6,474 nt of DNA from an uncultured Desulfovibrionaceae bacterium (GCA_947074125.1 CAMTOM010000086.1:1-6474); one strand, 5' to 3'; shown: positions 1 through 6,385, counted from the first letter of the stretch. A program made the numbers and translations. The notes: generated by a model not told the origin, from the sequence alone.

Positions 1-72
1 GTCGCATCTGCAGTCAACCAACATTTGCACTAGCGCACACACAGACAGGCTTGCTGCAAGGCACAGCTTCAT
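1..72 (-). CDS. Possible N-terminus of an exported protein (partial, runs off left edge)
   Basis: Reading the minus strand from 72 gives 24 open codons to the window edge, beginning MKLCLAASLSVCALVQ and continuing to a cysteine-containing stretch (VDCRCD). A lysine followed by a hydrophobic run is what a Sec signal peptide looks like. Cysteines near its end could suggest a lipoprotein, but there is no textbook lipobox. An AAAGG sequence (complement of 78-82) lies five bases before the ATG, a reasonable ribosome binding site. The alternative ATG at 85 reaches a stop within 24 codons, so it is not a good candidate. The gene lies in the same direction as the asmA operon but beyond that operon's terminator, so it would need its own promoter, and I could not identify one convincingly. 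Function cannot be told from so short a piece. Confidence 0.4.
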   Translation of the reverse strand, partial: MKLCLAASLSVCALVQMLVDCRCD

Positions 73-280
73 CCCCGCCTTTCATATGTATGTGTCTAGA
101 TGTATTTCAGTGCAAAATGTTTTGTAACAGCCTCATTTGTCGTCTTTTGAAGAAACTGACAGCGCCTGACTGTGAATGCGTGGACATGAAAGCTGGCGAA
201 AGCAAAGAGTTTGTCGTTTAAGCGCAGGAAGTGCTTATAGGTCATTCTTCCGCAAGACCTTTTGAAGTGCGGTAAAGAGC
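73..280. other. Intergenic stretch with no convincing gene
   Basis: About 200 bases lie between the asmA terminator and the possible exported-protein start at 72. A minus-strand reading frame (284 to 96) exists, but its start sits directly in the terminator T-run without a ribosome binding site, and its product resembles no family I recognise. An AT-rich segment around 90-130 would be a natural place for a promoter of the leftward gene, but no hexamer pair close to the sigma-70 consensus stands out. Confidence 0.5.
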
Positions 281-332
281 GCATAAAAAATATCAGGGCG
301 ATACCTTTTTCTGCAAGAGGTATCGCCCTGAT
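281..332 (-). terminator. Rho-independent terminator of the epimerase-asmA operon
   Basis: Bases 292-305 and 319-332 are perfect 14-base inverted complements (ATCAGGGCGATACC against GGTATCGCCCTGAT), extendable inward by one T-A pair, with a loop of about 11-13 bases. Read on the minus strand, the hairpin is followed at once by A and six T residues (complement of 285-291). It starts 17 bases after the asmA stop codon. The orientation is clear: the plus-strand side lacks an immediate T-run. Confidence 0.93.
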
Positions 333-349
333 TGTTGTATGTGGAGATG

Positions 350-2512
350 TTATTTTTTGAAAATATCTTTAAGAAGCGTATCCGCAGCTTTTTGAATCTC
401 AGATTGTGTTTGTGGACTGAGTTTATCTTTCAAGCCTGTGCTGTTCAGAATATTTTCCATAATTTTTTGTGAGGCAGGGGACGGCTGTTGTGGTGCGGCT
501 CCTGTCTCTTTTTCCATGGGGGGAACAGATGAAGGTGTTGATGAGTCTGGTGAAGCCGGTGTTGTGGGTTCCTGTGAGGGGGTTGTTGCCGGTGGCGTTG
601 CGGTCTTGTCTTTCAAAATACCGCCAAGACCCTCAAGAACGGTTCCAATATTTATAGCCTCTTTTTTCTGGAGTTGTTCCAGAATAATTTGTGCACTGTC
701 CTTGAGCATGTCTTGCGTGAATGAGGGATCAAGACCATATGAGAGAGAGTCGAAAGAGCCTTTGGCGACTACAGGCAAGCTATAGCCTTTTGTGCTGATA
801 ACTCCCTGAATGTGCAGCTTTTCTTCTGGAAGGCTGATAAGGCCATTCCCTTTTGCTGATAGCGAAGGAGAACTGAGGCTAATATCGGGCAAAGCGACAA
901 CTCCTGAAGCGATAATGAACGGAGCGTCAAAACGTCCCAGTTTGCTAAAGTTCTTTTCTGGGGGCAGTGGGGCATTGGGGGGCAGCAAGCTGATGCTCTT
1001 GAGCTGGATGTCGCGCATGGTCATATTGCCCTGACCTGCCAGATTCGCGATGTATTGTGCATTGTCGAGACCTTGTGTTTTCACGTCAAAAGTAAGATCC
1101 GCAATACCGGAAAGGGGTTCTTTATTTTGAATGCTTTTGAGTAGTTCGCCAACAGCAACATTAGCGGCATTTCCTGATACCTGATATGTGTTTTGGGAAA
1201 GATTGGCAGATATTTTCGTATCAAATGTGCCACCAGAAGCAAGTGTGCCACTGAGCGGAGCAAGGGTATAGCGTCCGTTTTTGCCTGAGAGGTGACCGGC
1301 AAGATTGTTGATACGCACCTTGTCATATGTGAGTCCGGCGATATTCATTTTAAGATCAAGGCCAGGCCAGCTTTGCGATGCGGCTGGAGATGACTCCTGT
1401 GCGTCCTGGTTAGGGAGTGGCATCCAGGTGTCTACTGTTAATTCGCCAAGGTTGAGGTTGCCTGTTATTGCAAGATCTTTATTGGTTTGTATGGCGAGTT
1501 GTCCTGCGATTGTGCATCCTTCCAGTGTACCGTTGATATTATTGAATTGAATTTGGCCTTTGTTGAAATCAATATCGGTACTGCAGGTGAAGGTATCCTT
1601 TCCGGTGGGGAGGGGCAGACCTAACAGCGTGAGCAGTGTGCGGGGGGCAGCATTGAGTGTGACCTGTCCCTGAAAGGCGGGATCTGCCACATGCATTGCG
1701 CCTTTGGCCTGAACATCAAGATTGTTTGTCGTAAAGCTGAGCTGTGAGAGATTGCCGCGAAGGCTTTGAGGGTTGAAAGCCATATTTGCCTGAAAGGTGA
1801 GTGGTGCAAATGCTACGGGGATCACCCCTTTTTTGGGAAGAAACTCCAGTTTGAAGTTCTGAAGTTCTACCTTGCTGGGTACAGCAGTGAGTTTGCCGGA
1901 AAACAGAAGCGAGCCAAGCAGTTCAGGATTCTTTGTCTGGATAACGGTGTTTCCTTCAAAAGTTCCACCAGAAACATCCTGTGCGTCCATGACGAAATCT
2001 TTGACCTGGAAGAAAACGTTCTCACAGACGAGATTGCGGTTGTTTTCTTCAAGATAGATGGCACCAGCAAGGATAGTAAAGCGATTGAGTTCAAGTGCCA
2101 GAGAAGAGTCACCTTCTTTTTTCTTTTTTGCGGGTGTGGCTTTTGCGGTAGAAGGCTCTGGGCGTACTGTGACGATGGGGCGCTGGAACATGATTTCATG
2201 AAATTTGATTCTGCCCGAGAAGAGAGATTTGAGCTCTACACTGGCAGAGCCAGCATCCATCGCGCACGAGAGCCCTTGAGGAGCTGGTTTGCCGTCCTGA
2301 TAGCCCCAGGTTGCCCGGCCAAACGTCACGCCAAGGGGGGAAAGAGAGAATTTGGGCAGGTCGTCCAGAAGAAGCTCTTTGCCCGTATGCTCAAGGCTTA
2401 AGGTTGCGATTTGCTTGCGGACAGTTTCCATATCCAGTGTCATATAGGCAAAGCCAATGGCAAGGAGCAGGGCAAGAAGAATACCCATGAATAGCAAGTA
2501 AATAATTCTCAT
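350..2512 (-). CDS. AsmA-family inner-membrane-anchored envelope protein
   Basis: This 720-residue protein is a member of the AsmA family, inner-membrane-anchored periplasmic proteins linked to outer-membrane assembly and related to the bridge-like lipid-transfer group (TamB, YhdP). Residues 3-24 form one hydrophobic anchor. Residues about 25-600 show the alternating short beta-strand pattern of the family, with a characteristic late section (PLSGIADLTFDVKTQG at 466-481, GNGLISLPEEKLHIQG at 555-570, LPVVAKGSF at 579-587). A lysine-rich linker lies at 123-133. A Pro/Thr/Ser-rich linker spans about 637-680, and a predicted amphipathic helical tail (about 683-720) follows. The start is supported by GGAG five bases upstream. 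It lies 32 bases after the epimerase gene and is closed by a strong terminator, so it is the operon's last gene. The lysine codons contain an in-frame A AAA AAG heptamer. Family membership is firm; its cargo is unknown. Confidence 0.88.
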   Translation of the reverse strand: MRIIYLLFMGILLALLLAIGFAYMTLDMETVRKQIATLSLEHTGKELLLDDLPKFSLSPLGVTFGRATWGYQDGKPAPQGLSCAMDAGSASVELKSLFSGRIKFHEIMFQRPIVTVRPEPSTAKATPAKKKKEGDSSLALELNRFTILAGAIYLEENNRNLVCENVFFQVKDFVMDAQDVSGGTFEGNTVIQTKNPELLGSLLFSGKLTAVPSKVELQNFKLEFLPKKGVIPVAFAPLTFQANMAFNPQSLRGNLSQLSFTTNNLDVQAKGAMHVADPAFQGQVTLNAAPRTLLTLLGLPLPTGKDTFTCSTDIDFNKGQIQFNNINGTLEGCTIAGQLAIQTNKDLAITGNLNLGELTVDTWMPLPNQDAQESSPAASQSWPGLDLKMNIAGLTYDKVRINNLAGHLSGKNGRYTLAPLSGTLASGGTFDTKISANLSQNTYQVSGNAANVAVGELLKSIQNKEPLSGIADLTFDVKTQGLDNAQYIANLAGQGNMTMRDIQLKSISLLPPNAPLPPEKNFSKLGRFDAPFIIASGVVALPDISLSSPSLSAKGNGLISLPEEKLHIQGVISTKGYSLPVVAKGSFDSLSYGLDPSFTQDMLKDSAQIILEQLQKKEAINIGTVLEGLGGILKDKTATPPATTPSQEPTTPASPDSSTPSSVPPMEKETGAAPQQPSPASQKIMENILNSTGLKDKLSPQTQSEIQKAADTLLKDIFKK

Positions 2513-2544
2513 AGCATCTCCATTACACAGGGAATTGGGGGCGG

Positions 2545-3570
2545 TTAGGCAATATGCTTATGGTACCAGTCTCCCGCAAGGCGCATTCCCTCGCGGATGT
2601 TGTATTGGGGGGCATAGCCGAGCAGGGTATTTGCTTTCGTAATATTGGCGAGGGAATGACGTACATCGCCTGGGCGAAAGTCCCGATAGCTTGGCTTGGC
2701 TGTAGCGGCTTCAGGCTGGAAGCGACAAACCTCGTCCCGAACCAGACAGAAAAGGTCATTGAGGGTTGTCCGCTCTCCAAAGGCAACATTGTACACTGTA
2801 TTTCTCGCCTCTTCCGATGCGAGGCTGGCGAGAATATTGGCCTGTACAACATTATCAATGTAGCAAAAATCTCGGCTTGTTTCGCCATCTCCATTGATAA
2901 AAACCGTTTTATTATGGAAAAGTGCCGCGAACCATTGAGGGATGACAGCCGCATAAGCGCCTTCTGGATCCTGCCGCTGACCAAAAACATTGAAATAGCG
3001 CAGACCAATACTTTTGAAACCATAGCAGCGACCAAAGACATCTGCATACAGCTCATCGACGTATTTGGTGACGGCATAAGGGGAAAGGGGATTGCCGATA
3101 TGCTCTTCAACTTTGGGGAGTGTTTGGGAGTCTCCATAGGTGGAAGAAGAAGCGGCATAAACAAAACTTGCGACACCAGCATCTTTGGCGGCGGTCAGCA
3201 TATTGAGAAATCCCGTAATGTTGCAACTGTTCGTCAGCAAAGGGTCATTGAGGGAGCGGGGCACGGAACCAAGTGCCGCCTCATGGAGGACATGCTGAAC
3301 GCCAGAGCAGGCCTGACGGCAGGTCTCAGGATCACGAATATCGCCTTCAATAAAAGTAAAATTACGCCATAGGGATTCTCCGGTCAGTTCCTGTACCATA
3401 TCCAGATTTTTTTGGTGTCCTGTCAGGAAGTTGTCCAGCCCTATAACGCGTTGATTCAAGCGCAAGAGTGTTTCCAGAAGATTGGAACCAATAAAGCCGG
3501 CAACGCCTGTAATAAGCCAGGTTGCTGGATGTGAGCGCAGTTCATCTTGAATATGTGCATAACGTGACAT
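2545..3570 (-). CDS. wbpP: UDP-N-acetylglucosamine 4-epimerase (WbpP/TviC/Gne type)
   Basis: The 341-residue product is a short-chain dehydrogenase/reductase (extended type) that should reversibly convert UDP-GlcNAc to UDP-GalNAc with bound NAD, in the cytoplasm, to feed glycan assembly. The NAD-binding GVAGFIG lies at residues 22-28. The SSS triplet at 141-143 and the YAVTK motif (Tyr165, Lys169) supply the catalytic Ser/Tyr/Lys. GSVPRS (101-106), RYFNVFGQRQDP (191-202) and NGDGETSRDFCYI (226-238) closely resemble Pseudomonas WbpP from memory, as does the length. Ser306 in GDVRHS occupies the position that in WbpP-type enzymes is small and admits N-acetylated sugars. The start has a strong AAAGGAG site seven bases upstream, after a good promoter. 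It is first in an operon with asmA. Related uronic-acid-type epimerases (TviC) share this fold, so substrate could be UDP-GlcNAc or UDP-GlcNAcA. Confidence 0.93.
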   Translation of the reverse strand: MSRYAHIQDELRSHPATWLITGVAGFIGSNLLETLLRLNQRVIGLDNFLTGHQKNLDMVQELTGESLWRNFTFIEGDIRDPETCRQACSGVQHVLHEAALGSVPRSLNDPLLTNSCNITGFLNMLTAAKDAGVASFVYAASSSTYGDSQTLPKVEEHIGNPLSPYAVTKYVDELYADVFGRCYGFKSIGLRYFNVFGQRQDPEGAYAAVIPQWFAALFHNKTVFINGDGETSRDFCYIDNVVQANILASLASEEARNTVYNVAFGERTTLNDLFCLVRDEVCRFQPEAATAKPSYRDFRPGDVRHSLANITKANTLLGYAPQYNIREGMRLAGDWYHKHIA

Positions 3571-3591
3571 ACAGAATCTCCTTTACGCGGC

Positions 3592-3620
3592 AAGATAGAC
3601 GCTTGCACAAAGTCTGTAAA
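3592..3620 (-). promoter_or_regulatory. Sigma-70-type promoter for the epimerase-asmA operon
   Basis: On the minus strand TTTACA (complement of 3615-3620, five of six consensus bases) is followed after exactly 17 bases by TATCTT (complement of 3592-3597, four of six). Transcription would begin about 10-15 bases before the epimerase ribosome binding site (AAAGGAG, complement of 3578-3584). An 8-base direct repeat AAAGTCTG (3609-3616 and 3618-3625 on the plus strand) overlaps the -35 element and could be an operator half-site pair, though this may be chance. Confidence 0.6.
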
Positions 3621-3649
3621 GTCTGCGGAATGATGTTGCGCGCAGGCTC

Positions 3650-3673
3650 TTTTCAGCGTCTTATTATATTGTT
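3650..3673 (+). promoter_or_regulatory. Possible -10 region for the glycosyltransferase gene
   Basis: An AT-rich run, TTATTATATT at 3661-3670, contains TATTAT (3662-3667), four of six matches to the -10 consensus, just upstream of the first in-frame ATG at 3674. No well-spaced -35 hexamer is evident; TTGCGC at 3636-3641 is 20 bases away. If this is the -10, transcription would start within a base or two of that ATG. Support is weak and rests on position plus the need for a promoter in the divergent gap. Confidence 0.3.
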
Positions 3674-3691
3674 ATGCTCTTCCTGCCTATT

Positions 3692-4801
3692 ATGAAAGTT
3701 CTTATCCTTGTGAATCAAATGCGTACTTTGCGCCTTTTCTGGAAGACTTTGCTTTTGCGCATGCGCCAGAAGGGGCACACTGTGCTATGTCTTGTGCCGG
3801 ATGATGATACGCCAACGCGGATGCTGCTGGAGGCAGAAGGTATCCATTTCCGTTTCTATCCTCTTGATCGTAAAGGCTATAATCCCTTTCGGGATATTCA
3901 GACTTTTTTGGCGATACGGCGGATCTTGCGTGAGGAAGAGGCAGACATTCTTTTTGCGGCAACTATCAAGCCTGTTATTTATGGATGTTTTGCGGCACGC
4001 GTTGCTGGGTGTAAGCGTGTGTTTGCTGTCATTACGGGACTGGGCTACGCTTTTGAGGCGGATACGTGGGCAAAGCGTTTTTTGAGAAAGCTGGTGCGCA
4101 CCCTGTACCGCCTGGCTCTACCTGTGACGGAGAAGATTTTTTTTCAAAATACGGCAGATGCCGAGGCATTTTCTCAGGCAGGCTTGCAACTGGAAGGACG
4201 GGCAGTTTTTTGCGCTGGCGTTGGTGTTGATACTGTTCGCTTTGCTCTTGAATCGCCTGTGTATGCGCCTGTAACATTTGTTCTGGTGGCGCGTTTGCTT
4301 TGGGCGAAGGGAATAGAGGAGTATATAAAGGCAGCACGCGTGCTCGCGTCTTCATATCCCAATGCGCGTTTCTGGCTTCTTGGACCGGAAGAAGAGGGCG
4401 TTGGTGCTGTATCACGGGAATGTCTGCAAGAATGGCTGGATGAGGGTAACGTACTTTGGTTGGGGGCTGTAGATGATGTGCGTCCTGTACTGGCACAGGC
4501 AAGTGTGGTAGTCTTGCCTTCCTGGAGAGAGGGGATGCCTACAGCGATTCTGGAAGCGATGAGTATGGGACGGGCTGTGGTTGTGAGTGATGTCCCTGGG
4601 TGCAGGGAAGTGGTTGCAGAAGGGATCAATGGATTTCTGGTGCCGCCGCGTGATGCCTATGCTCTGGCTTTGGGCATGGAAAAATTTTTGCGTACTCCTG
4701 ATCTGATTGCCCGTATGGGAGCAGAAGGACGTCGCAGGGCAGTAGAGGAGTTTGATGCTTCATGTATTGCTTCATATATGATGGAGCATATGGGGCTTTA
4801 G
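3692..4801 (+). CDS. GT4-family glycosyltransferase (PglA/CapM-like)
   Basis: This GT-B fold retaining glycosyltransferase (369 residues from this start) would move a sugar from a UDP-sugar to a lipid-linked acceptor on the cytoplasmic face of the inner membrane. The N-terminal acceptor domain has MKVLILVNQ, the segment TIKPVIYG (91-98) and ITGLGYAF (114-121), which are typical of PglA- and CapM-like GalNAc or related transferases. The C-terminal donor domain has Arg201 and Lys206 (RLLWAKG), likely diphosphate contacts, and the EX7E motif with Glu280 and Glu288 (EGMPTAILE), then GINGFLVP (311-318). The start at 3692 places beta-strand 1 at the N-terminus as in relatives; an ATG at 3674 would add six residues. 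Neither has a Shine-Dalgarno sequence. The neighbouring epimerase makes UDP-GalNAc a plausible donor, but acceptor and linkage are not readable from sequence. Confidence 0.9.
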   Translation: MKVLILVNQMRTLRLFWKTLLLRMRQKGHTVLCLVPDDDTPTRMLLEAEGIHFRFYPLDRKGYNPFRDIQTFLAIRRILREEEADILFAATIKPVIYGCFAARVAGCKRVFAVITGLGYAFEADTWAKRFLRKLVRTLYRLALPVTEKIFFQNTADAEAFSQAGLQLEGRAVFCAGVGVDTVRFALESPVYAPVTFVLVARLLWAKGIEEYIKAARVLASSYPNARFWLLGPEEEGVGAVSRECLQEWLDEGNVLWLGAVDDVRPVLAQASVVVLPSWREGMPTAILEAMSMGRAVVVSDVPGCREVVAEGINGFLVPPRDAYALALGMEKFLRTPDLIARMGAEGRRRAVEEFDASCIASYMMEHMGL

Positions 4802-4907
4802 AACTCTTGTTGATTGTGATATTGTACGAAAAGAGTGCTCCTTGAAATGAGTGGGAGAACGTGCCTGCTTTATTATGTCCAAAGAGTCGCGTTCGGGGAG
4901 AAGTCAT
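4802..4907 (+). other. Gap between glycosyltransferase and sugar transferase genes
   Basis: There are 106 bases between the glycosyltransferase stop and the preferred sugar transferase start. No terminator hairpin is visible, so the two genes are probably co-transcribed. Part of the gap (from GTG 4851) is in frame with the downstream gene and would be coding if an earlier start were used, adding 19 mostly polar residues. No separate gene is supported here. Confidence 0.5.
4895..4903 (+). promoter_or_regulatory. Ribosome binding site that decides the sugar transferase start
   Basis: GGGGAGAAG precedes the ATG at 4908, with seven bases between GGGGAG and the start codon. This is much better than what precedes the alternatives: GTG 4851 has no clear site, and ATG 4875 has GGGAGA about 16 bases away, which is too far. 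Confidence 0.65.
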
Positions 4908-6254
4908 ATGATGCGTGGATCGCGCATGGTCTTTTTGCTGTGTATGGATATTCTAGGCCTGGTGCTGGCTCTCGTGCTTGTAGGTCTTATTTGGTTGCCT
5001 TCGGATCTGTATGTTTTTAGAAATTATACGGGTGCGTCGTTTACAAACATTGGCAGTTATTTGCTGTTTTTTTATATTGTCGATGCGTATCGTATGGGGC
5101 ATGAAGATTTCAGGGATACGCTTGTCAGAACGCTGGTGGCGTGTGTTCTTGGTTGTGTGCTTGCGGCAACGGTATCTTTTCTCTTTGATTACTGGCGCTT
5201 CAAGAAAATAATGGTGCTGTCGTTGGGTGCTATTGTTTTTTGCATATCACTTGGCTGGCGCTTTTTGTATTATATTGCCGTGCGGCGATGGATTGCGCCT
5301 TTGCGGATATTGCTGGTTGGTTTTGACAAGGCAGGCAGTGTGCATGATTTGCTGGCAGCAAACTGGCAGACGGCACGAATTGTGGGTTATGTGGGAGAAC
5401 CAGGCGAAAAGGCTGTCGCGGCTTATCTTGGCCCCTCATTTCAAACGTTGGAAAAAGCCCGCGAGCACAATGTCGATTTTATTGTTCTTTTGCCCGATGC
5501 TCCTTTGGATGATGATATTGCGCGGGAGCTGTTGACGGCAAAACTGCAAGGCACACAAGTGGTGGATATCCGCTTGTTGTATGAGCATGTGGGGCAGCGT
5601 TTGCCTTTGTCGCAGATCACTGATGAATGGCTTTTGGTAAACGAGGGCTTTTCATTGAATACCCGTGGGGCTTTGCGGCGTCTGAAAAGAGTCATGGATG
5701 TTTTTTTTGCCATGCTGGTACTGCTGTGTACTTTTCCGCTGATGCTGTTGCTGTATGTTCTGATTCGTCGTGCCTCGCCAGGTTCTGTGATTTACAGACA
5801 GCGGCGTGTGGGATTGAATGAAAAAGGATTTACCCTGTATAAATTCCGTTCAATGATTCAGGATGCCGATGCTCATGGCACGCGCTGGACAGTGCCTGAT
5901 GATGCGCGTGTGACACGTATAGGGAGCATTATCCGACAGGTGCGCCTTGCTGAGTTACCCCAACTGTGGAACATCTTGCGCGGTGATATGAGTTTTATTG
6001 GACCGCGTCCCGAGAGAGAGCTTTTTGTAAGAAAGCTGAAGCGGCGTATTCCTTATTATAGTTTGCGACATAGTGTTAAGCCTGGATTGACGGGCTGGGC
6101 GCAAGTTTCGTGTGGCTATGCCTCTTCAGAAGAGGGCGCTCGCGAAAAGCTGGAATATGATCTGTATTATATCAAGAATATGTCTATTGTGCTGGATCTT
6201 CGTATTTTTTTGAAGACTTTGGGTGTTGTGATATTCCCCAAAGGGGCACGTTGA
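4908..6254 (+). CDS. Polytopic polyprenyl-phosphate sugar-1-phosphate transferase (initiating enzyme)
   Basis: The 448-residue product belongs to the WbaP/WcaJ-like exopolysaccharide polyprenyl glycosylphosphotransferases, most like the EpsB-type subgroup found with PEP-CTERM or EPS loci. It should transfer a sugar-1-phosphate from a UDP-sugar to undecaprenyl phosphate, starting the repeat unit. Four membrane helices are visible (about 7-30, 48-62, 72-93, 101-124), then a Rossmann-like domain (LRILLVGFD at 132-140), then a membrane-entering helix (264-287) and the catalytic domain. Conserved motifs include KRVMD (260-264), RQRRVGLNEKG (297-307), KFRSM (312-316), LPQLWNILRGDMSFIGPRPER (350-370) and KPGLTGWAQV (391-400). 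The usual Asp-Glu dyad reads Ala348-Glu349, so the usual nucleophile is missing. Otherwise the protein looks intact and full length. Starts at GTG 4851 or ATG 4875 are possible; 4908 has the best ribosome binding site. Family is certain, activity is not. Confidence 0.92.
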   Translation: MMRGSRMVFLLCMDILGLVLALVLVGLIWLPSDLYVFRNYTGASFTNIGSYLLFFYIVDAYRMGHEDFRDTLVRTLVACVLGCVLAATVSFLFDYWRFKKIMVLSLGAIVFCISLGWRFLYYIAVRRWIAPLRILLVGFDKAGSVHDLLAANWQTARIVGYVGEPGEKAVAAYLGPSFQTLEKAREHNVDFIVLLPDAPLDDDIARELLTAKLQGTQVVDIRLLYEHVGQRLPLSQITDEWLLVNEGFSLNTRGALRRLKRVMDVFFAMLVLLCTFPLMLLLYVLIRRASPGSVIYRQRRVGLNEKGFTLYKFRSMIQDADAHGTRWTVPDDARVTRIGSIIRQVRLAELPQLWNILRGDMSFIGPRPERELFVRKLKRRIPYYSLRHSVKPGLTGWAQVSCGYASSEEGAREKLEYDLYYIKNMSIVLDLRIFLKTLGVVIFPKGAR

Positions 6255-6328
6255 GAGAAGAGAAATGCCTGCGTTTATGGCAGGATAATGTCTGAAGTAC
6301 TTTTTGCAGTCCATTTTTTGATGAGAAA
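6255..6328. other. Short region after the sugar transferase gene
   Basis: A small inverted repeat (CCTGC at 6268-6272, GCAGG at 6280-6284, seven-base loop) follows the stop, but no T-run comes after it on the plus strand, so it is not a convincing terminator for the upstream gene. No gene is supported. Confidence 0.35.
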
Positions 6329-6357
6329 CCTCCCGCGAGTGTGGGGCACGCGGGAGG
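6329..6357 (-). terminator. GC-rich hairpin, probable terminator of a minus-strand gene
   Basis: CCTCCCGCG (6329-6337) and CGCGGGAGG (6349-6357) are perfect 9-base complements with an 11-base loop. Read on the minus strand the hairpin is followed by TTTCTC, a short imperfect T-run; on the plus strand it is followed by CAGTATGG, with none. It therefore fits better as the end of a gene entering from the right edge. It may also weakly stop plus-strand transcripts from the sugar transferase gene. Confidence 0.45.
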
Positions 6358-6371
6358 CAGTATGGGGGGAG

Positions 6372-6385
6372 CCCCTATAAAGGGG
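6372..6385. repeat. Second small GC-rich inverted repeat
   Basis: CCCCT (6372-6376) and AGGGG (6381-6385) can pair across a four-base ATAA loop; a shifted pairing of GCCCC (6371-6375) with GGGGC (6383-6387) is also possible. It lies 15 bases from the larger hairpin. It is short, with no T-run on either side, so its role is unclear. Confidence 0.3.

Noticed and set aside
96..284. Minus-strand reading frame of 62 codons between asmA and the left-edge gene
   Set aside because: Its ATG abuts the T-run of the asmA terminator, has no ribosome binding site, and the product has no recognisable domain or export signal. An internal ATG gives a 49-codon version with only a poor upstream site.
438..785. 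Plus-strand frame opposite the end of asmA (115 codons), Gly/Ser/Val-rich
   Set aside because: It is the complement of the Pro/Thr/Ser linker of asmA; its composition is explained by that linker and it has no ribosome binding site.
1766..2401. Long plus-strand frame (211 codons) opposite asmA
   Set aside because: Antisense to the well-supported AsmA coding sequence; the predicted product is a cysteine- and arginine-rich mixture with no domain pattern.
2523..3372. Long frames on both strands (219 and 272 codons) overlapping the epimerase
   Set aside because: They lie wholly or almost wholly across the epimerase gene, whose motifs, length and ribosome binding site are all convincing; these are shadow frames.
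4032..4629. Minus-strand frames (151 and 156 codons) opposite the glycosyltransferase
   Set aside because: Antisense to a gene with intact GT4 motifs; products are Pro/Ser/Thr-rich, as expected from the complement of G/T-rich codons.
4851..4907. Earlier starts (GTG 4851, ATG 4875) for the sugar transferase
   Set aside because: Neither has a well-spaced ribosome binding site, and the added residues are polar and precede the first membrane helix without resembling family N-termini; ATG 4908 follows a strong site. Not fully excluded.
6268..6284. Small hairpin after the sugar transferase stop as an intrinsic terminator
   Set aside because: Only five base pairs and no T-run follows on the plus strand.
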